64,000 nt of DNA from Megaleporinus macrocephalus (GCA_021613375.1 CM038726.1:5772877-5836876); one strand, 5' to 3'; positions 23,310 through 36,398 are shown, counted from the first letter of the stretch. Notes: generated by a model from the sequence alone, not told the origin. Made by a program: numbers and translations.

Positions 23310-23510
23310 GTGTAAATGTAATGTTTAGTTGTAAGTAAATAAATAATGTGTAAATGTAATATTTAGTTACAAATAAATAAATAAATAAATAAATAATGTG
23401 TAAATGTAATGTTTAGTTTTAAAGTACTGCCGTATTGATGTAAACGGTAATGACTCTGAATAAATGTACTCTATGATCAGGAGCAATACGCGATTCAGTT
23501 ACTCCCAATC
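22620..23510. repeat. Inverted copy of the A/T-rich minisatellite and its flank
   Basis: Units read TGTAAATGTAATGTTTAGTT plus (ATAA)n, the reverse complement of the array at 15,470. The unique edge TTAAAGTACTGCCGTATTGATG through GATCAGGAGCAATAC is the reverse complement of 15,375-15,460, so this is a true inverted duplication and not a chance repeat. Confidence 0.9.
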
Positions 23511-24534
23511 ACACACATTAACATGTCACTCCTTACTCATGGCTGACATGTGCTCCTTTGTGAGTCTTTGTTTCCATGGTTTCAACATAAACAAGTGCTT
23601 TCTTTAAATAGTTCCCTGCAGAAGTCATACACTGTTGCGGTAATGATGATAATGTTGGAGATGATAATATATTGCTCAAAATATGCATAGGTACAAATAT
23701 AAAACTAAACAGTACATTTAGTTTCTTTTTAAGTTTTTATGAAACTCATATTGTGATTTTTTTCATAATTTGATCTTTTTTTTAGCATTTTATTGGGGCC
23801 AGAAGTTTTAAAGTCTGGGTTGGGGACCAGGCCAAAGTAGCAAAATGATCTTTTTTTTTTAATAGCTAAAATGTTATTTTTGTATTAAAGTAATTTTAAC
23901 ACAAATTTATAACCTAGGGATGTAAAAGTTCCCTTAATTGAAGAATCCTAACATTAAGGAAGAGGAACTGTGAAACGGTGTAGTTCCTAAGATCTTAGGA
24001 TGGACACCGTAGCTTTCTGGTGACGTGTTGCCCCCTGTTGTTGGCCAGTGAATTTGACAGGTTGTGTTATATTGCTTCTTCAATGACAGAGCTTTAACCT
24101 TATGGGGTATGCCTGGCATGTGTTTACTGAAACTAGTCATGCAAGTAAATTCAGCTAGGGCTTAACTTAGAAATGTTCTGGGTCATTTCTTAAAGTTTTT
24201 GTTTCCCATTGATAATAGATCTCACTTACAAACAAGATGAAATAAGCGGTTTGTTGATGAAATAGTGCCATTAATGTCAATAATGCTGTTAACATAGACT
24301 CTTTTATATTTCATCTCTGTTCAAACTAGCCTTCATGTCTCTGAAAAAAACTATTGAGGATCTGAAGACGGATGTGCACACCGCTCAAGGCTGGTTAAAC
24401 ATTTATCTGAAATATGCCCAGGTCTGGCAACGCCCCTGACTGAAACTATGGACTATGGATAAGGAGCCTTATTTACGGTCATACGTTCCTCAAGGTTCAG
24501 CCGTTGACACTTCATTTTCACCATCTGCACAAGG
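23511..24534. other. 5' flank of type A copy 3, no other gene seen
   Basis: 24,150-24,534 is homologous to the copy 1 upstream region. 23,950-24,080 resembles 10,640-10,730 (GGTGACGTGTTGCCCCCTGTT versus GGTGATACGTTGTCCCCTGTT). Confidence 0.5.
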
Positions 24535-25394
24535 ATGTACCTGAATCGAGGCCTGATCACCCAGTTTCTGGTGGCCCTGCTCATGAGCGGTGGCTGGACG
24601 CTCTCGTGCTTGCCGTGTTCTGAAGCACCTCCCTGCCTGGAGCTCCAGTGTCCAGGTGGAAAGGTTCTCGATGTCTGCAGCTGCTGCTATGTATGTGCCA
24701 AACAACTGAAGGAAGAGTGCGGGGGCCCTTTTGAGACATTCGGGACCTGCGATGAGGGGCTTCAGTGTGTAGCCAGCTCTACAGATATATTTGGTGCTGG
24801 AGTTTGTGAAGGTATGTAGGCTTTAGTCATCAGTTCTCCTCCCAACCTCCATATATGCATGTATATGGGACTAAAGTGTAATATATATATATATACTTAC
24901 TAAAGAAAACAAGAAAAACAAGTATCAAACTTACTTTCAATGAAAGTCAATGGAACCAGATTTTTCAAAATCTATATATTATATATTATATACACACACA
25001 CACACACACATTGAAAAACAGGGTAAGAACGTATACTACAGTTATAGAGCATAATGTTATTATTTCATGACCTACATTCTCAAAACAGAAGTTTGTTCAG
25101 GGTCTTCAGGTCTGTTCTATGTGTTAAGTACCCCAAATAAAAAAAAAACATCTGTTTTTGTTCTTTCAACATCTAAATCACGTCCTCGTCCTCCCATCAA
25201 CCCGATTTACACCCAGCGGACAGAGTCAAGGGTAAGCCTGTCTATGTAAATATGAATTCTGTGAATATCTCATTATGGTCTGGGCTATAAAAGATCTATA
25301 GAGAAGCCGGTGTTGGTTACACAGTGCTGGCTCTACGACTAGGAAATAAACAATAGTGACTTAGGTCAAGCCACATTAACAGACTTCATGGAAG

Positions 25395-25700
25395 TCACTA
25401 TCCATATTTCCTAGTCAGCTCGATTATACGGGGGAGGCTCAGAGTCGAGCCACTACTCATCCACATCAAGAGGAACCAGTTGAGGTGGTTGGGGCATCTG
25501 GTTAGGAGGCCTCCTGGGTGCCTCCCTGTGCAGGTGTTCCAGACATGTCCGACAGGGAGGAGACCCCACATTATATCTCTCGGCTGGCCTGGAAACGCCT
25601 CGGTATCTCCCGGAGGAGCTAGAGGACGTGGCTGGGGAGAGAGAAGTCTGAGCTTCTCTGCTTAGACAGCAACCCAGCCGCCCCCAGGATGGACCAAAGG
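25395..25700 (+). mobile_element. Non-LTR retrotransposon 3' coding remnant
   Basis: The plus-strand frame around 25,480 reads RWLGHLVRRPPGCLPVQVFQ then CPTGRRP; a shifted frame gives LAWKRLGISRRS and EDVAGERE. This is the familiar C-terminal end of a fish LINE polyprotein downstream of reverse transcriptase. Frameshifts and loss of the 5' part make it dead. Confidence 0.65.
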
Positions 25701-25734
25701 GAAGGAGCTACATCCTCAACTCATTAGTGCATTG

Positions 25735-26090
25735 CCAAGAAGGAAAGGTGGCTGAGAAAAAAGGAGAAGAAGACGTTCTTAGATCAAAGGAAGAGCCATG
25801 TTTTCCAAGAAGCTTTCTATTCACCAGCTTCTTGTTCTTCAAAGTTTCCGGTTCCACCTTAAGTAGTGCAGCAGTTACATTCAGCTTCCTTTATGGATTT
25901 TCCTGGGGCCTTAGCTTCTTGTTTGAGCTTTTCTTTGCTACCTTAAATGGTGCTGCAGTTCTATTCCGGCACCCCAGCTTTTTGTTTGAACTTTACTGGT
26001 CCACCTTAAATGGCACCGTGTTAGTCCTTAAGGTGGAATTGGGAAGTTCAAACAAGAAGCTCAGATCCCAGATTTCCATCATTTGAACAC
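25735..26090. repeat. Dispersed hairpin repeat, longest copy
   Basis: Same family as 5,750-6,000. GGCACCCCAGCTTTTTGTTTG pairs imperfectly with CAAACAAGAAGCTCAGATCCC. It occupies copy 3 intron 2. Confidence 0.6.
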
Positions 26091-26964
26091 GACAGCTGCT
26101 CTTTGCTGCCCTTTATATCCTCTAAACTTTTCATGATGAATGGACCAACAAAACCTCTTTACATTAACCTACATTAAATACTTACATATCCTGTTACGTA
26201 ACTATCTGTATCTGTATATAACTTACTATTTAGGAGATACTCGTTTTTCTTTGAGGAGTAATGATATCCATTGAATAAAAAGAGGTGAAACACAAACACA
26301 CAAGCCAGATGAAATGTGAGGGTTGGTCTGTGAGTTGAGTGCTTCTATGCTGGGTCAGGGATTGAGATTGAGACAGTCATACAGGAGGCGAGTGTGTTAA
26401 CTGCGGTTATTAGAGAAAACAGTGAAACCCAGAATGAAACAAAGACAAAAATCTTCTCTCTTTTCTATTCTGTCGTCTCTCCAATTTTGTCCTTCCCCTG
26501 TCGTTTCATTTGAATCAGAAATCTGTTAACTATCTTCAAATAAATGTACAGTAACACTTTAGTTTCTCTTTCACTTTGTTTGAGCCTTTACAGTTAAATT
26601 GACTGAATGAATTCAATTGAATTTGAATGAACTTCATTGAAACTGTACATTGTTTCCACTTAAATATCTGCTGTTGATGCAACATAAGAACTGAATGAAC
26701 TGCAGGACAGCTAGGAGAGCTGTGAGCTAATAAGAATTGAACACTATGATCAGAAAAGAAGGGTTTTCATTAGAGGTTTTCATTTCAATCTGAATTTGTT
26801 CTGTTTGGTTTGGGATCCATGTGCTGGTCCTGGTCTCTTACCATACCTGAAGAACAGTCTGAGACTTTGCTGACTTATCGAATGTTTCTCTGCAGCTCCA
26901 GAAGACCGCTCCCTACATGCCCAAGACATTCAGCTCCATTCCCAGGAAACATAGAGTAAAATAA

Positions 26965-27173
26965 TAAAAATTGTTTGTATCACAATAAACTTGAGTCTGT
27001 ATATTAAACATGAAGTGATACTGATGTATTTACTGAAGTTTACAGTCTAAGAGCTTGTTCAACACCATATACAATTACAGTGAAATTAAAAACACTTAGA
27101 CTTAACATCTCAGGGTTTACAGTGTAGCCTGCTCCACCACTCATACAGAACTTACATCTTTATCAACGAACAG

Positions 27174-27218
<45 letters not shown>

Positions 27219-27885
27219 ATATATATTATATATAATATATATATATATTATGTGTGTGTGTGTGTGTGTGTGTATTGTCTCCAAAAAAAGGGGGTCTCAA
27301 ACTCCTACCTTGGCTAAAACATTAAGGTCATCGGTCTGGAAACATCTCCACTTAATCTATTTAGGTTTTCCTGTAATGTATCAGACTGCTTTAAATATCC
27401 ACATCCCCAGCTTTACACACCGTCCTGTGTCTCTTCATGTGATATTCATTCTGGAAACAACACGTTAATCAATAACACCACAGTAAAGACTCAGCACCAC
27501 AGCAAGGCACATCCTACAGCTGGTGGTCTTGTTTTACATAGACTAAAAGACCCGAATGATGGTCCTCAAGAGTGGCTTGGTTTGTGTCTACAAAGGACAA
27601 TATTTTAAGCCCCAGTGGACCATAAAGCACCACTACCAGCTCTCAGTGGTTTGACTGTCTGGGAAACAGGCTTCTCGTCCAAAACAGATCAACAGAAATT
27701 CAAGAGAATCATTAACTTACAGCACCATCTGCTGGATCAGACTGAATAACACCATATCCAGCCAAGAGCTTCCATCCATGACCACCTGCCAAACAACCTA
27801 ATCCAATCAAATCAAAGTTCACTATATACATATAAGTGCAAGGTGAAATAAACACATAAATAATAAAAATACACATAAATAGTAT

Positions 27886-27916
<31 letters not shown>

Positions 27917-27918
27917 TA

Positions 27919-28003
<85 letters not shown>

Positions 28004-28204
28004 AAAAGATCACTATAATATACATAAATAAAAACTACAATAAAACACAGCAACATACATGAATAATAAAAATATAACTTTGGAAAAGTTTCCAATTAAA
28101 AACGTACTGAGAGTATATACTATTTAAATAAATTATATACACTAATATAATTAAATAATAATAATATAATTTTGAAAACTATATAGAACCAAAAATATAT
28201 GTTA
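26965..28204. other. 3' flank of copy 3, with long (TA)n tracts
   Basis: 27,060-27,790 duplicates 11,270-11,900. Microsatellites: (TA)n 27,176-27,247, (TG)n 27,250-27,273, (AAT)n near 27,893, (TA)39 27,924-28,001. No gene seen. Confidence 0.7.
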
Positions 28205-29012
28205 TATCGTGTATGATATGTGTGTGTGTGTGTGTGTGTGTATGATGTGTGTGTATGTATGATGAGTGTGTGTTTATGATGGTGTGTATGATGAGTGTGT
28301 GTATATAAGTGTGTGTATATATGTGTGTGTATGATGTGTGTGTGCATGCTGTGTGTATTATGTGTGTGTACAATGTGTATAATTTGTGTATGATATGTGT
28401 GTGTATGATGTGCGTGTGTATATGTGGTATGTATGATGTGTGTGTATGATGTGTGTGTATGATTTGTATGTATGCATGAGCGTGTATGATTTGTGTATGA
28501 TTGGTGTATGATATGTGTGTATGATGTGTGTGTGCATGCTGTGTGTATGATTTGTGTGTATGATGTGTGTACGATGTATATGTGTGTGTATGATGTGTGT
28601 GTGTATATATGCGGTGTGAATGATGTGTGTGTGTATGTGTGTGTGTATGATGTGCGTGTATGATTTGTGTACGATGTATATGTGTGTGTATGATGTGTGT
28701 GTGTATATATGCGGTGTGCATGATGTGTGTGTGCATGCTGTGTGTATGATGTGTTTGTATGTATGATGTGTGTGTATGTATGATGTGTGTGTGTATGATG
28801 TGTGTGTGTTTATGATGTGTGTGTATATGTGTGTGTAGGATGAGTGTGTGTTTATGATGGTGTGTATGATGAGTGTGTGTATATAAGTGTGTGTATGATA
28901 TGTGTGTGTATGATGTATGTCTATGATATGTGTGTGTATGATGAGTGTGTGTATATATGTGTGTGTATGATGAGTGTGTGTATGATGAGTGTGTGTATGA
29001 TGTATATGTGTA
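28205..29012. repeat. Compound TG-rich tandem repeat
   Basis: Irregular (TG)n interrupted by TATGA, giving units such as TGTGTGTATGATG. Long open frames of His-Thr or Cys-Val repeats on either strand are artefacts. Confidence 0.95.
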
Positions 29013-31631
29013 TTATAAAATGGACAATAAGTGTAGAAGTGTCTGGTTGATCATATTTATCATATAGACAGCAACTGTGTCGTTTACAGTTACTTCCTTT
29101 ATGCAGTGTTTAATTATTTACTTGCTCAGGGCAAATAAGACCAGAGAGAGAAGTGATCCCTACAGAAGTAATGAGATGAACTCCTCGATGAACTCACAGC
29201 ACTTAAACAGTCCTATTCAAACCTTATACAGACCAATCTAAAAGTCTAATAACCAGTGAATAGTCAAGAACCCAGAAATATCGATAAAGCAAAACAGAAT
29301 GGGAAATTGTAAATATGAATATGATAACGATGCTGAAGTCATATAATTAGCAGGATGTCTTTATGTAGAGAATAATAATATGATATACTAAAAAATACAA
29401 GCCAGTGATGTGGCTGAGTGGTGGTTTTTGCTGCTAGCACGTTCAATAAAAGACAATTTGCTTGCACGCTATGTTTCCTTGTGCTTTGCCAAGACCGCAT
29501 ACTGGGGCTCAGAAATGGGACAGCAACCCCCAGCAGACCGGTCAGGAATGGTGCTTAACTTAAAGGTGGTACATGGATTACATGGATTAAGGATTAAGGG
29601 TCTGAGCTCCAGGGGACATTGTAGCACTCTCGCCGCCAACTATGGTGCAGTAGTGGATGGAGGAGGGAGCACCACTGCTGGATATTCACCACATTGGGGG
29701 AAGAGGACACAGCCCCAAAGACTAACTGATGGCTTGACCACTGTAGTAGTTGTTGATAGTAGTTTGGTACCTTATACATTGCCAGAAAATGCAAAGAGTT
29801 TTCTGTTCTGTGCTGGGAGGTGGGGCTGGTTAGTGGGGTAGAACAATAAATAAATAATAACTGATTGAGCCACGTTTTTTGCTTTAACTCTACTCAACCG
29901 ATTGTTTTTTTTTAAGTTCTTTGTCCCAGTTCTCACTTTTGAGTAACTATGGAATTGCTGGGGTTCATAATCTCCCAATTTAATCCATTGCATATTTGGG
30001 AACACCTGAAGCTGCCCAGATTTCATGTCCATACATGATTAACATGCTGTAGAAAATCTTTTTATGGTTAGTGAAAAACACATGTAATAAATAAGGCAGA
30101 TCCTGTTGTTTTGGGGGAAAACATTCCTGTAGATACATGTTACGGCATGAATGAAACTGTTTACTACCCACCTTGCCTTGGCTTGCAAACATTCAGGCAC
30201 AGAGCTTCAGGCATGGCCTGAATTTCTTCAAAACATGGTCACAGAAAGCACAAAAGAGCCTCCATAAAGCCTTCCTTGAACAGACTGTACCAATAACAAA
30301 AAAAAGGTTTGCTGCAGCCCATACAATATTACTGACCTAGAGTTAAAGCACATGGAGAGTGATAGCTATAAAAGAATTAACATAGCAAGTGAAAGTTTGT
30401 TATGCTCTAAAAAGCCATTGGCAGGTCCAGATTTCAGTTTTTCACTCTCATAACTGCCTATGAGTGGCGGAAATAGTTAAATCAGCTACTCTGCACAATG
30501 AAAATCCTAATCTTGAGTCTTCTCTTGACAGTATTCTGATCTGTGATTGATTGGTTGATGGTTTGTGATTGATTGGATGATGGGTTGATTGGTCTGATAG
30601 ACCAGCTAGAACTATGTGTGCAGGACAGACATTTCAACTGCCATGTAGTTTGTTTGCAATGATCATAAATTAAGTAATTTATGTTTTTTAAGGGTACCAT
30701 ACAATGGACGACTGTATTGGCATGATCAGCAAACTAATTACTCAAGTAGAGTTAAGTACACAGAACTGTACATACCGTGTACCATATCAGACTCGTTAAT
30801 ATTTACACCCCCAACATTTACATACAACTACAACACGAACCAAACTGGTGGTGGAGAAACCCAGCGTTCCAGGCTGTGAAGGGAACATCAACACTTTTCA
30901 TTCCTTCCCAACAAATGAACCCAACTGTCAGAGCTACATGGTTGATGTTCATCTTTAAACCAGCCTGAAGATTCTATTCAGACCAGATTCTTCATCTAAC
31001 GTTCCACCTTAAATACTGCAGCTCGTACAGACGCCAGAATGTACATGCACCACTTTTTAGAGTGGAATCCATAAAACAAGGATCGTTAACAGAATCCTGA
31101 ACAACTTTAACTCTGCAGTCTGTACGTTTCACTCCCAACAGTCTCTCCAACACTTGGAGCAGCTTCAGCTCAGCGTTCAACACTGAAGAGACTGAAGAGA
31201 CAAGCAGCTCCACCTTTATTAGCACCACAACCCAAACAGTGACTGTAAGTAGCAGCCATGCTGTGTGAGTGGATCACTGTGTGCTGGTTGAAGCAGATCA
31301 TCTTAAACTGAAAGTTTCACAGAGACACCTTTCATCTACTTTGTGTTTGATGCCCAGATGGAAGTGAGTCCATTACTTGAATTGATGTGGTTTCTGATCC
31401 TAGGAAACACTAGAGGCTGTCGATCCTTTGTCCTCTAGTTGTTGTTTCAGCTGCTACCTCGGTGAGCGCTATGGCCATATTCACTGTATTTGGCCACACC
31501 TAATTTTAAGCGTGTGTTTCATCCGCCTTTGGTGTTAGAACTTCCGCTCAGCTAACCAAAATGAATACAGTTACATGGGAGGAGACCAGAGAGACAGTAA
31601 GAAGTTCTAATGGGACAACACTGTCTCCTCC
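29013..31631. other. Intergenic, no gene recognised
   Basis: A 143-codon frame at 29410-29841 has no recognised domain, no signal peptide and no splice context, so I do not call it. Remainder is A/T-rich with no coding signal. Confidence 0.5.
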
Positions 31632-31858
31632 GAGGTTAATAACACAGTGGGTGGGTGATATGAGAAGGTGGTCTGAGGTTAATAACACAGTGGGTGGGTG
31701 ATATGAGAAGGTGGTCTGAGGTTAATAACACAGTGGGTGGGGGATATGAGAAGGTGGTCTGAGGTTAATAACACAGTGGGTGGGTGATATGAGAAGGTGG
31801 TCTGAGGTTAATAACACAGTGGGTGGGTGATATGAGAAGGTGGTCTGAGGTTACTTAT
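31632..31858. repeat. 43-bp tandem repeat, five units
   Basis: Core AACACAGTGGGTGGGTGATA; first two units start at 31,632 and 31,675. Near-identical units suggest recent expansion. Confidence 0.95.
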
Positions 31859-32540
31859 GGAGACATGTTTAATTACTCTGTACTCTCGAAGGTGTAGACG
31901 GTTCAGTAATGAAAAACTATAAAAGTACTGAAGCGTATCAGTACCTGCACAGTGGGAAGGTGGCGTGTCCTCCTACACACAGACGGTGAGTTTATATTTC
32001 TGAAAGCCGGTTAAACCCAAGTCCAGCCAGCTGCCCGAGCCACTCTGCGTGGGTGTTAGTTACAGTCCAGATAGCCTAGCGCGGTGGACACTGATCAGAA
32101 AACAGTTACTGAACTGATAGACTCACCAGCACCGACACGTCTGCTTCCTCTGAGCTTCATAAGCGAGACATTTCTCTGGATAAGGAAGCTCTGGTGCTGG
32201 TTCTCCTCCACAAGAATGGTAAGAGCAGACATACGGAGGTTTGGGTGGATGTTTTAAATTTAGAGCTTCAGTCATAGACGCAGGTGGTCTTCTTTGGAAG
32301 GCGGCCCCCAACACTCTGATCTTTATGTGCTGTGTTCGTAACTCTGTTGTTCAAGCCAAGTTCTCCACTCCTTCCAATTACTGACTCCCTCTAACTGAAC
32401 ATGTTATTCTAGTCAATTTATATGTTTGTTGTTGTTTTGCTTGTAATTAGTATCAATGTATCCGAGCTCGCACCAGAAGTTCTAACACAAAGTAAACAAA
32501 GATGGCCGCCCCAGTGTTGTCATGGAAAATAGCAAGAATA
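31859..32540. other. Sequence absent from the copy 5 duplicate, no gene seen
   Basis: The duplicated segment is continuous in the copy 5 side at about 38,580, where GCTATGGCCACATACACC joins what are two separated blocks here (31,470 and 32,540). Thus about 1 kb is either inserted here or deleted there. Confidence 0.6.
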
Positions 32541-32554
32541 CACCAGACTATCTA

Positions 32555-32785
32555 CCAATATGTCACAGTATGTTATATCCCTCTTTACACAACTCTATAT
32601 TCTTTTTGTATTCATTCATACTCTTTGTATTTACTGTATATATCTTTTGTATGTAATGTTTACTGTATAGTTCTGCACTTGTGTTGTGTGTTAGACTGTA
32701 TGGTCCTGGAGGAACATTGTTTCAGCTATGTCAATTAATACTTGTATATGTAACTGAAGTGACAATAAAGCCTCTTGAAACTCAA
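32555..32785 (+). mobile_element. LINE 3' tail
   Basis: Contains TATGGTCCTGGAGGAACATTG followed by a GTGACAATAAAGCCTCTTGA end, the typical 3' UTR of a common fish non-LTR element. Duplicated at 38,595-38,825. Confidence 0.6.
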
Positions 32786-33270
32786 AACTTGATGTAAACA
32801 CAGATCTTCAGCAATGCATCTGTAGCATTTTTCAGCTTCATGTTCCTCTACAACCAGCATTCTGAGGTCTTCTGCAAGTTGTTCACATCAAAACATGGTT
32901 CACACCGTTACTGAGAAGAACAGAAAAGGACAAACATTCTTTACAAGGAAGGTAAAATTGCATCCAGGTGTAACAGTTCAGCTGAAGAAGATGATCTTGA
33001 GAACAGTTTGTGACTAGAGAGTCTATGCATTGAATGTCACATTGTACCCCCGGGGGATTAGGGGGAAACATTGGAGTCCGGGAAACGTAGGAATGTTTTG
33101 GACTATAGCGCCGGAGGATAGCCCCTGAACATCTGCCCAGGTTCATTATGTAAGTGGACGAGTCAGGACAGTCCCCAAAAATCTAAAAGTGTCCTGTTGT
33201 TGGGCTGGTTGATGGCTCGAGGGAATTTCACACAGACCTTAAAAAGGGAGCAAACACACCATTCTACAGT

Positions 33271-33289
33271 CAGTCCTCAGGTTTAGGTT
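33271..33289 (+). promoter_or_regulatory. Conserved 5' element of type B genes (copy 4)
   Basis: CAGTCCTCAGGTTTAGGTT preceded at about 30 bp by CTTAAAAAGGG, the same arrangement as copy 5. Confidence 0.45.
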
Positions 33290-33326
33290 GCAGAGATCCA
33301 GCAGCTTTACCGGTCAACCAGATTCC

Positions 33327-34538
33327 ATGATAAGTTCTGTCTACCAGAGGCTGTGATGCTAATCTCTGCGGTGCGTGCTGTGTTGTTAGTAGTGGGCAGT
33401 AGCTGGGCGCTCATATGTAGAGCTGTTTTGCACTGGAAACATTGGTGAGATGTCCAGTAGCTGCAGTGTAAGGGGGTAAGGCAAGTCAGAGGGTCCTGCA
33501 GCTGTTGCCCCCAGTGTGCCAAACGAAAGGACGAGTATTTGTGGTTGGCCATGTTCGACTCGATGGGGTTTTTGTGACGAAGGTCTACAGTGCGTGAGAA
33601 GTGGGCACCCAATGAACAGTGCTGGAGTATGTAAAGGTGGGTATGGCAGCGCTTTCACTTTTGCCTCTCTGAAGTTCTAGATTTAATAGAAAGAACCAGT
33701 GACTGTCATTGATCTGTCCTCTATGTGTTCTCTGGTCCTTCATCAGTGACTATTAAAATGTTCTCTCTTTTTTCAGATAAAGCACCAAACAATGGCCAGA
33801 AACAACCTCACGGAATGCAGAAGTCTTAGAGGTAAGTAATAAACTTCATTGCTTGTTAGCTATCTTCAAGTCTAGGGTTTTTCAACCTTCAGGCCTGAAA
33901 GGACACTTTGTCCTTAATTGACTTCAAAATAACAAAGAAACAGAAATTGTTGTCAGACCAGAAACAACTTACATACCTTGTCCAGCAACAGGAAGAACAA
34001 GCTCCAGCACAGTTTAAGCAGTTTACGAGCAAATGGATGAATGAATATGCATCCCAATGAGGAGGTTCCTCAAGGTTCTAGTGTGGGACCTATTTAGTTC
34101 TGAAGCTTTTCCTTTCTGAAATGGACTGTTCTGTTAAAAGTATTTACAGTCTTACTCAAAAACTGGGACTACTTAGATTTACTAAAACCTTAGATCCTGT
34201 TTAAGATACTTACAAGAGCACATTGGTCTTAAAACAGAAACATACAACTCAAGCATTCTTAGGTTTGTTTACTTTGCAACTGAATGGATTGAAAGTTAAT
34301 CATGTTTCTCACAGTGAAGACCTAGTGATTGAAAGAATATCTGAATGCACTTTGAGTATGTACACGTTTTCACTGTGAATGCTTCTTCTTTTCTTTGAAT
34401 GGCTGAAATCTTTCATATGTGCAGGTTGAGACTGATGACGAGTTTCACCAGGAGAACAAGAAGCGTGCAGATGATCTGACTGACATTAAAACTTCACTCC
34501 AAATGAACACAAGTGGCACTGCATTCGGACGTCTTTAA
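33327..34538 (+). pseudogene. Type B copy 4: first exon disrupted by many small insertions
   Basis: Near-identical duplicate of copy 5. Exon 1 spans 33327-33636, 310 nt against 286 in copy 5. The excess comes mostly from scattered extra bases (for example ATGATAAG versus ATGATGTC and GCTGTGATG versus GCTGATG), which break the frame repeatedly. Exon 2 (33800-33831) and exon 3 (34425-34538, 37 codons then TAA) are intact, with gtaagt and tgtgcag splice sites. Damage confined to exon 1 and its 5' flank is unusual and may be an assembly error; if so the real gene would resemble copy 5. Confidence 0.65.
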
Positions 34539-35535
34539 ACTAAATGTTGTTTATTTGAACCTTTATTGATCTGACCAAAGTACAAAGATTTTCTAGTATT
34601 TTTACTGACCAACTTTTTGATGTCTCAGGAAATTGATACATTAATAACCATGAAAGTAAGAAATGATTGTCTATTAAGAATTATGATCATAAACATTTTT
34701 AAAATAGTCTTCTTGCACTATACACATCTATTGTTCTCTGGAATTCTTGTTCTACTCATGGAAATAATCTGCTGTATGATATAATAAATAATAAATATAT
34801 AAGGTCTGCAGTTAAACTGTTTTATTTCTTCTGTCTTGTTTATGTTCTGTAATGTTTGTAGCAAACAAATATGAAATATTCTAAGAAACAATTAAAAATA
34901 GCTCTGACTCAAAATGATTTTTCAAAATATGTGGTCATTAGAGATAATGTGCAGTGGTTTGCAACTCTACAACTTGATGCTGGAGGAATTTCTCCCACCC
35001 TATCCCCCAAAACCCGAAACCCAACTAAAGAGTTCAGCTCTGCATGGAGGTGGGCAGTTTATGCCACATCCTTAGATGACCATGTTGGCATTAAAATGTT
35101 AGCTAATAGAAAATACTTAGTAGAGTATATTGATACATGACTAAGCTATTGGACTCTCCTGTTCATAGTCAATTACACAAATACTGATATGTCCATTGAC
35201 ATAACCATTTACTTTTGGGACATGAACTAAGGATTTTGGACAGGTTGGGGGATTTTCTTGGGGAGGGGGTGTTCTGGTAATGTATTGTGTGGTGCTTAAC
35301 CTGTTGTACATAAATGTGAGTGAGGATCCAAGAAATGCACCAAAGTGATTGAGAGAAGCTGTTTATTGTTATTTTTCTGCCCTCTAGTGGTGGATTTTGG
35401 GATTGGTTTGCAGGGCACAGGTCAACATAGGAGGTATGTTCATTGTACATTCAGATGAGATGCTGATGGACTTCTTCATTGTTTGTCTTCCTTGCTGTCA
35501 CCTACATGTATATCCTCACTATAATATATATCTTG
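34539..35535. other. 3' flank of copy 4, no gene seen
   Basis: Duplicated at 40,550-41,575. AATAAA motifs near 34,785 fit the transcript end. The 89-codon frame at 34871 is not kept in the duplicate. Confidence 0.5.
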
Positions 35536-35539
35536 CTTA

Positions 35540-36110
35540 GTTTTAGCTGTTGCATCTCCTTGTGTTACACCAGCAGCAGATAGGAGAGCCCTTCAGAGAG
35601 TCATCAGTACAGCCCAGAAGATCATTGGCTGGCCACTGTCCTCTCTGGAGGATGTATTCAAGCCAACAGCCAAACACACTGAAAGACCCATCCCATCCTG
35701 AACATCATCTGCTTGAACTACTACCCTCTCGTAAACGCTACAGATCTATTACATCACAGAGTAATAGACTCAAGAACAGGTTCCATCCTGGTGCTATAAG
35801 AGAACTGGACACTGCCCAACACTGACACTGCCCAACACTGACCGTACAGGACCAACACACTCTGGGTCTGTATGTATGTTGTTACAGTTCAGGAATCAGT
35901 TCACAATGTATAATTTGAGCACCTGTACAAGTTAATTCATATGCAATATGTACAAAACCAAAGATGGCATATCCTTTTATATCCAGACTTTATTTATTTA
36001 ATTAATTTTTAATTATGAAGTCTTTATCTTACACTTTTTAAATATGGTGTTAGTTGTGCTGTACAGATTGCTGTCGTTGTACTTGTTGTAAAGGAATCTT
36101 ATCTTATTTG
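35540..36110 (+). mobile_element. Non-LTR retrotransposon 3' end remnant
   Basis: The frame at 35,550-35,825 and its neighbours encode ADRRALQRVISTAQKIIGWP, HHLLELLPSRKRYRSI and NRFHPGAIRELD, typical of the C-terminus of a fish LINE polyprotein. A CCATCCTGAACATC stop-containing junction shows it is broken. Confidence 0.7.
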
Positions 36111-36396
36111 ATGAGTTTATGTTATTTTGGTACCATATTGTTCAGGATGGTTGCAGTAAATAACCTAATCTATGTGAAAGTAAATAAAGGAGCACACTGG
36201 AGTCATTGGAGATGTATGTTTTAGTTTATTAGTAGTTTCACAACTTCCAGCACCATTACATCTGTGAAGAGTACTGACCATCTTCAGAGTCACTGTATGT
36301 ACGAAATGATTGCAGAGTACGGACAGAAGGCTCTGTGCGTACCCTCTGAGGTCCCCTTTAATACATTAAGTCTAGAATGGCCATGCGTTTTCCTCG

Positions 36397-36398
<2 letters not shown>

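Larger units (their letters stand above)
24535..26964 (+). pseudogene. Single-IGFBP-domain gene, type A, copy 3: intact first exon, damaged 3' half
   Basis: Exon 1 at 24535-24811 (277 nt) encodes a signal peptide and a complete 12-cysteine IGFBP domain very close to copy 1 ([19 protein letters not shown]); the NST glycosylation site of copy 1 is SST here. A 15-nt microexon at 25217-25231 between cacccag and gtaagcc keeps phase 1, as in copy 1. Exon 3 (about 26,346-26,390) has lost its pyrimidine tract, its acceptor AG and its first half, and its donor is GC instead of GT. Exon 4 at 26896-26964 is open but missing the SDMIRAG part. The IGFBP domain could still be made with a different tail, so truncated gene rather than dead gene is possible. 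Confidence 0.6.

Noticed and set aside
29410..29841. 143-codon frame
   Set aside because: No domain, signal peptide, splice context or duplicate; low-complexity Gly/Thr stretches suggest chance or an old unrecognised repeat.
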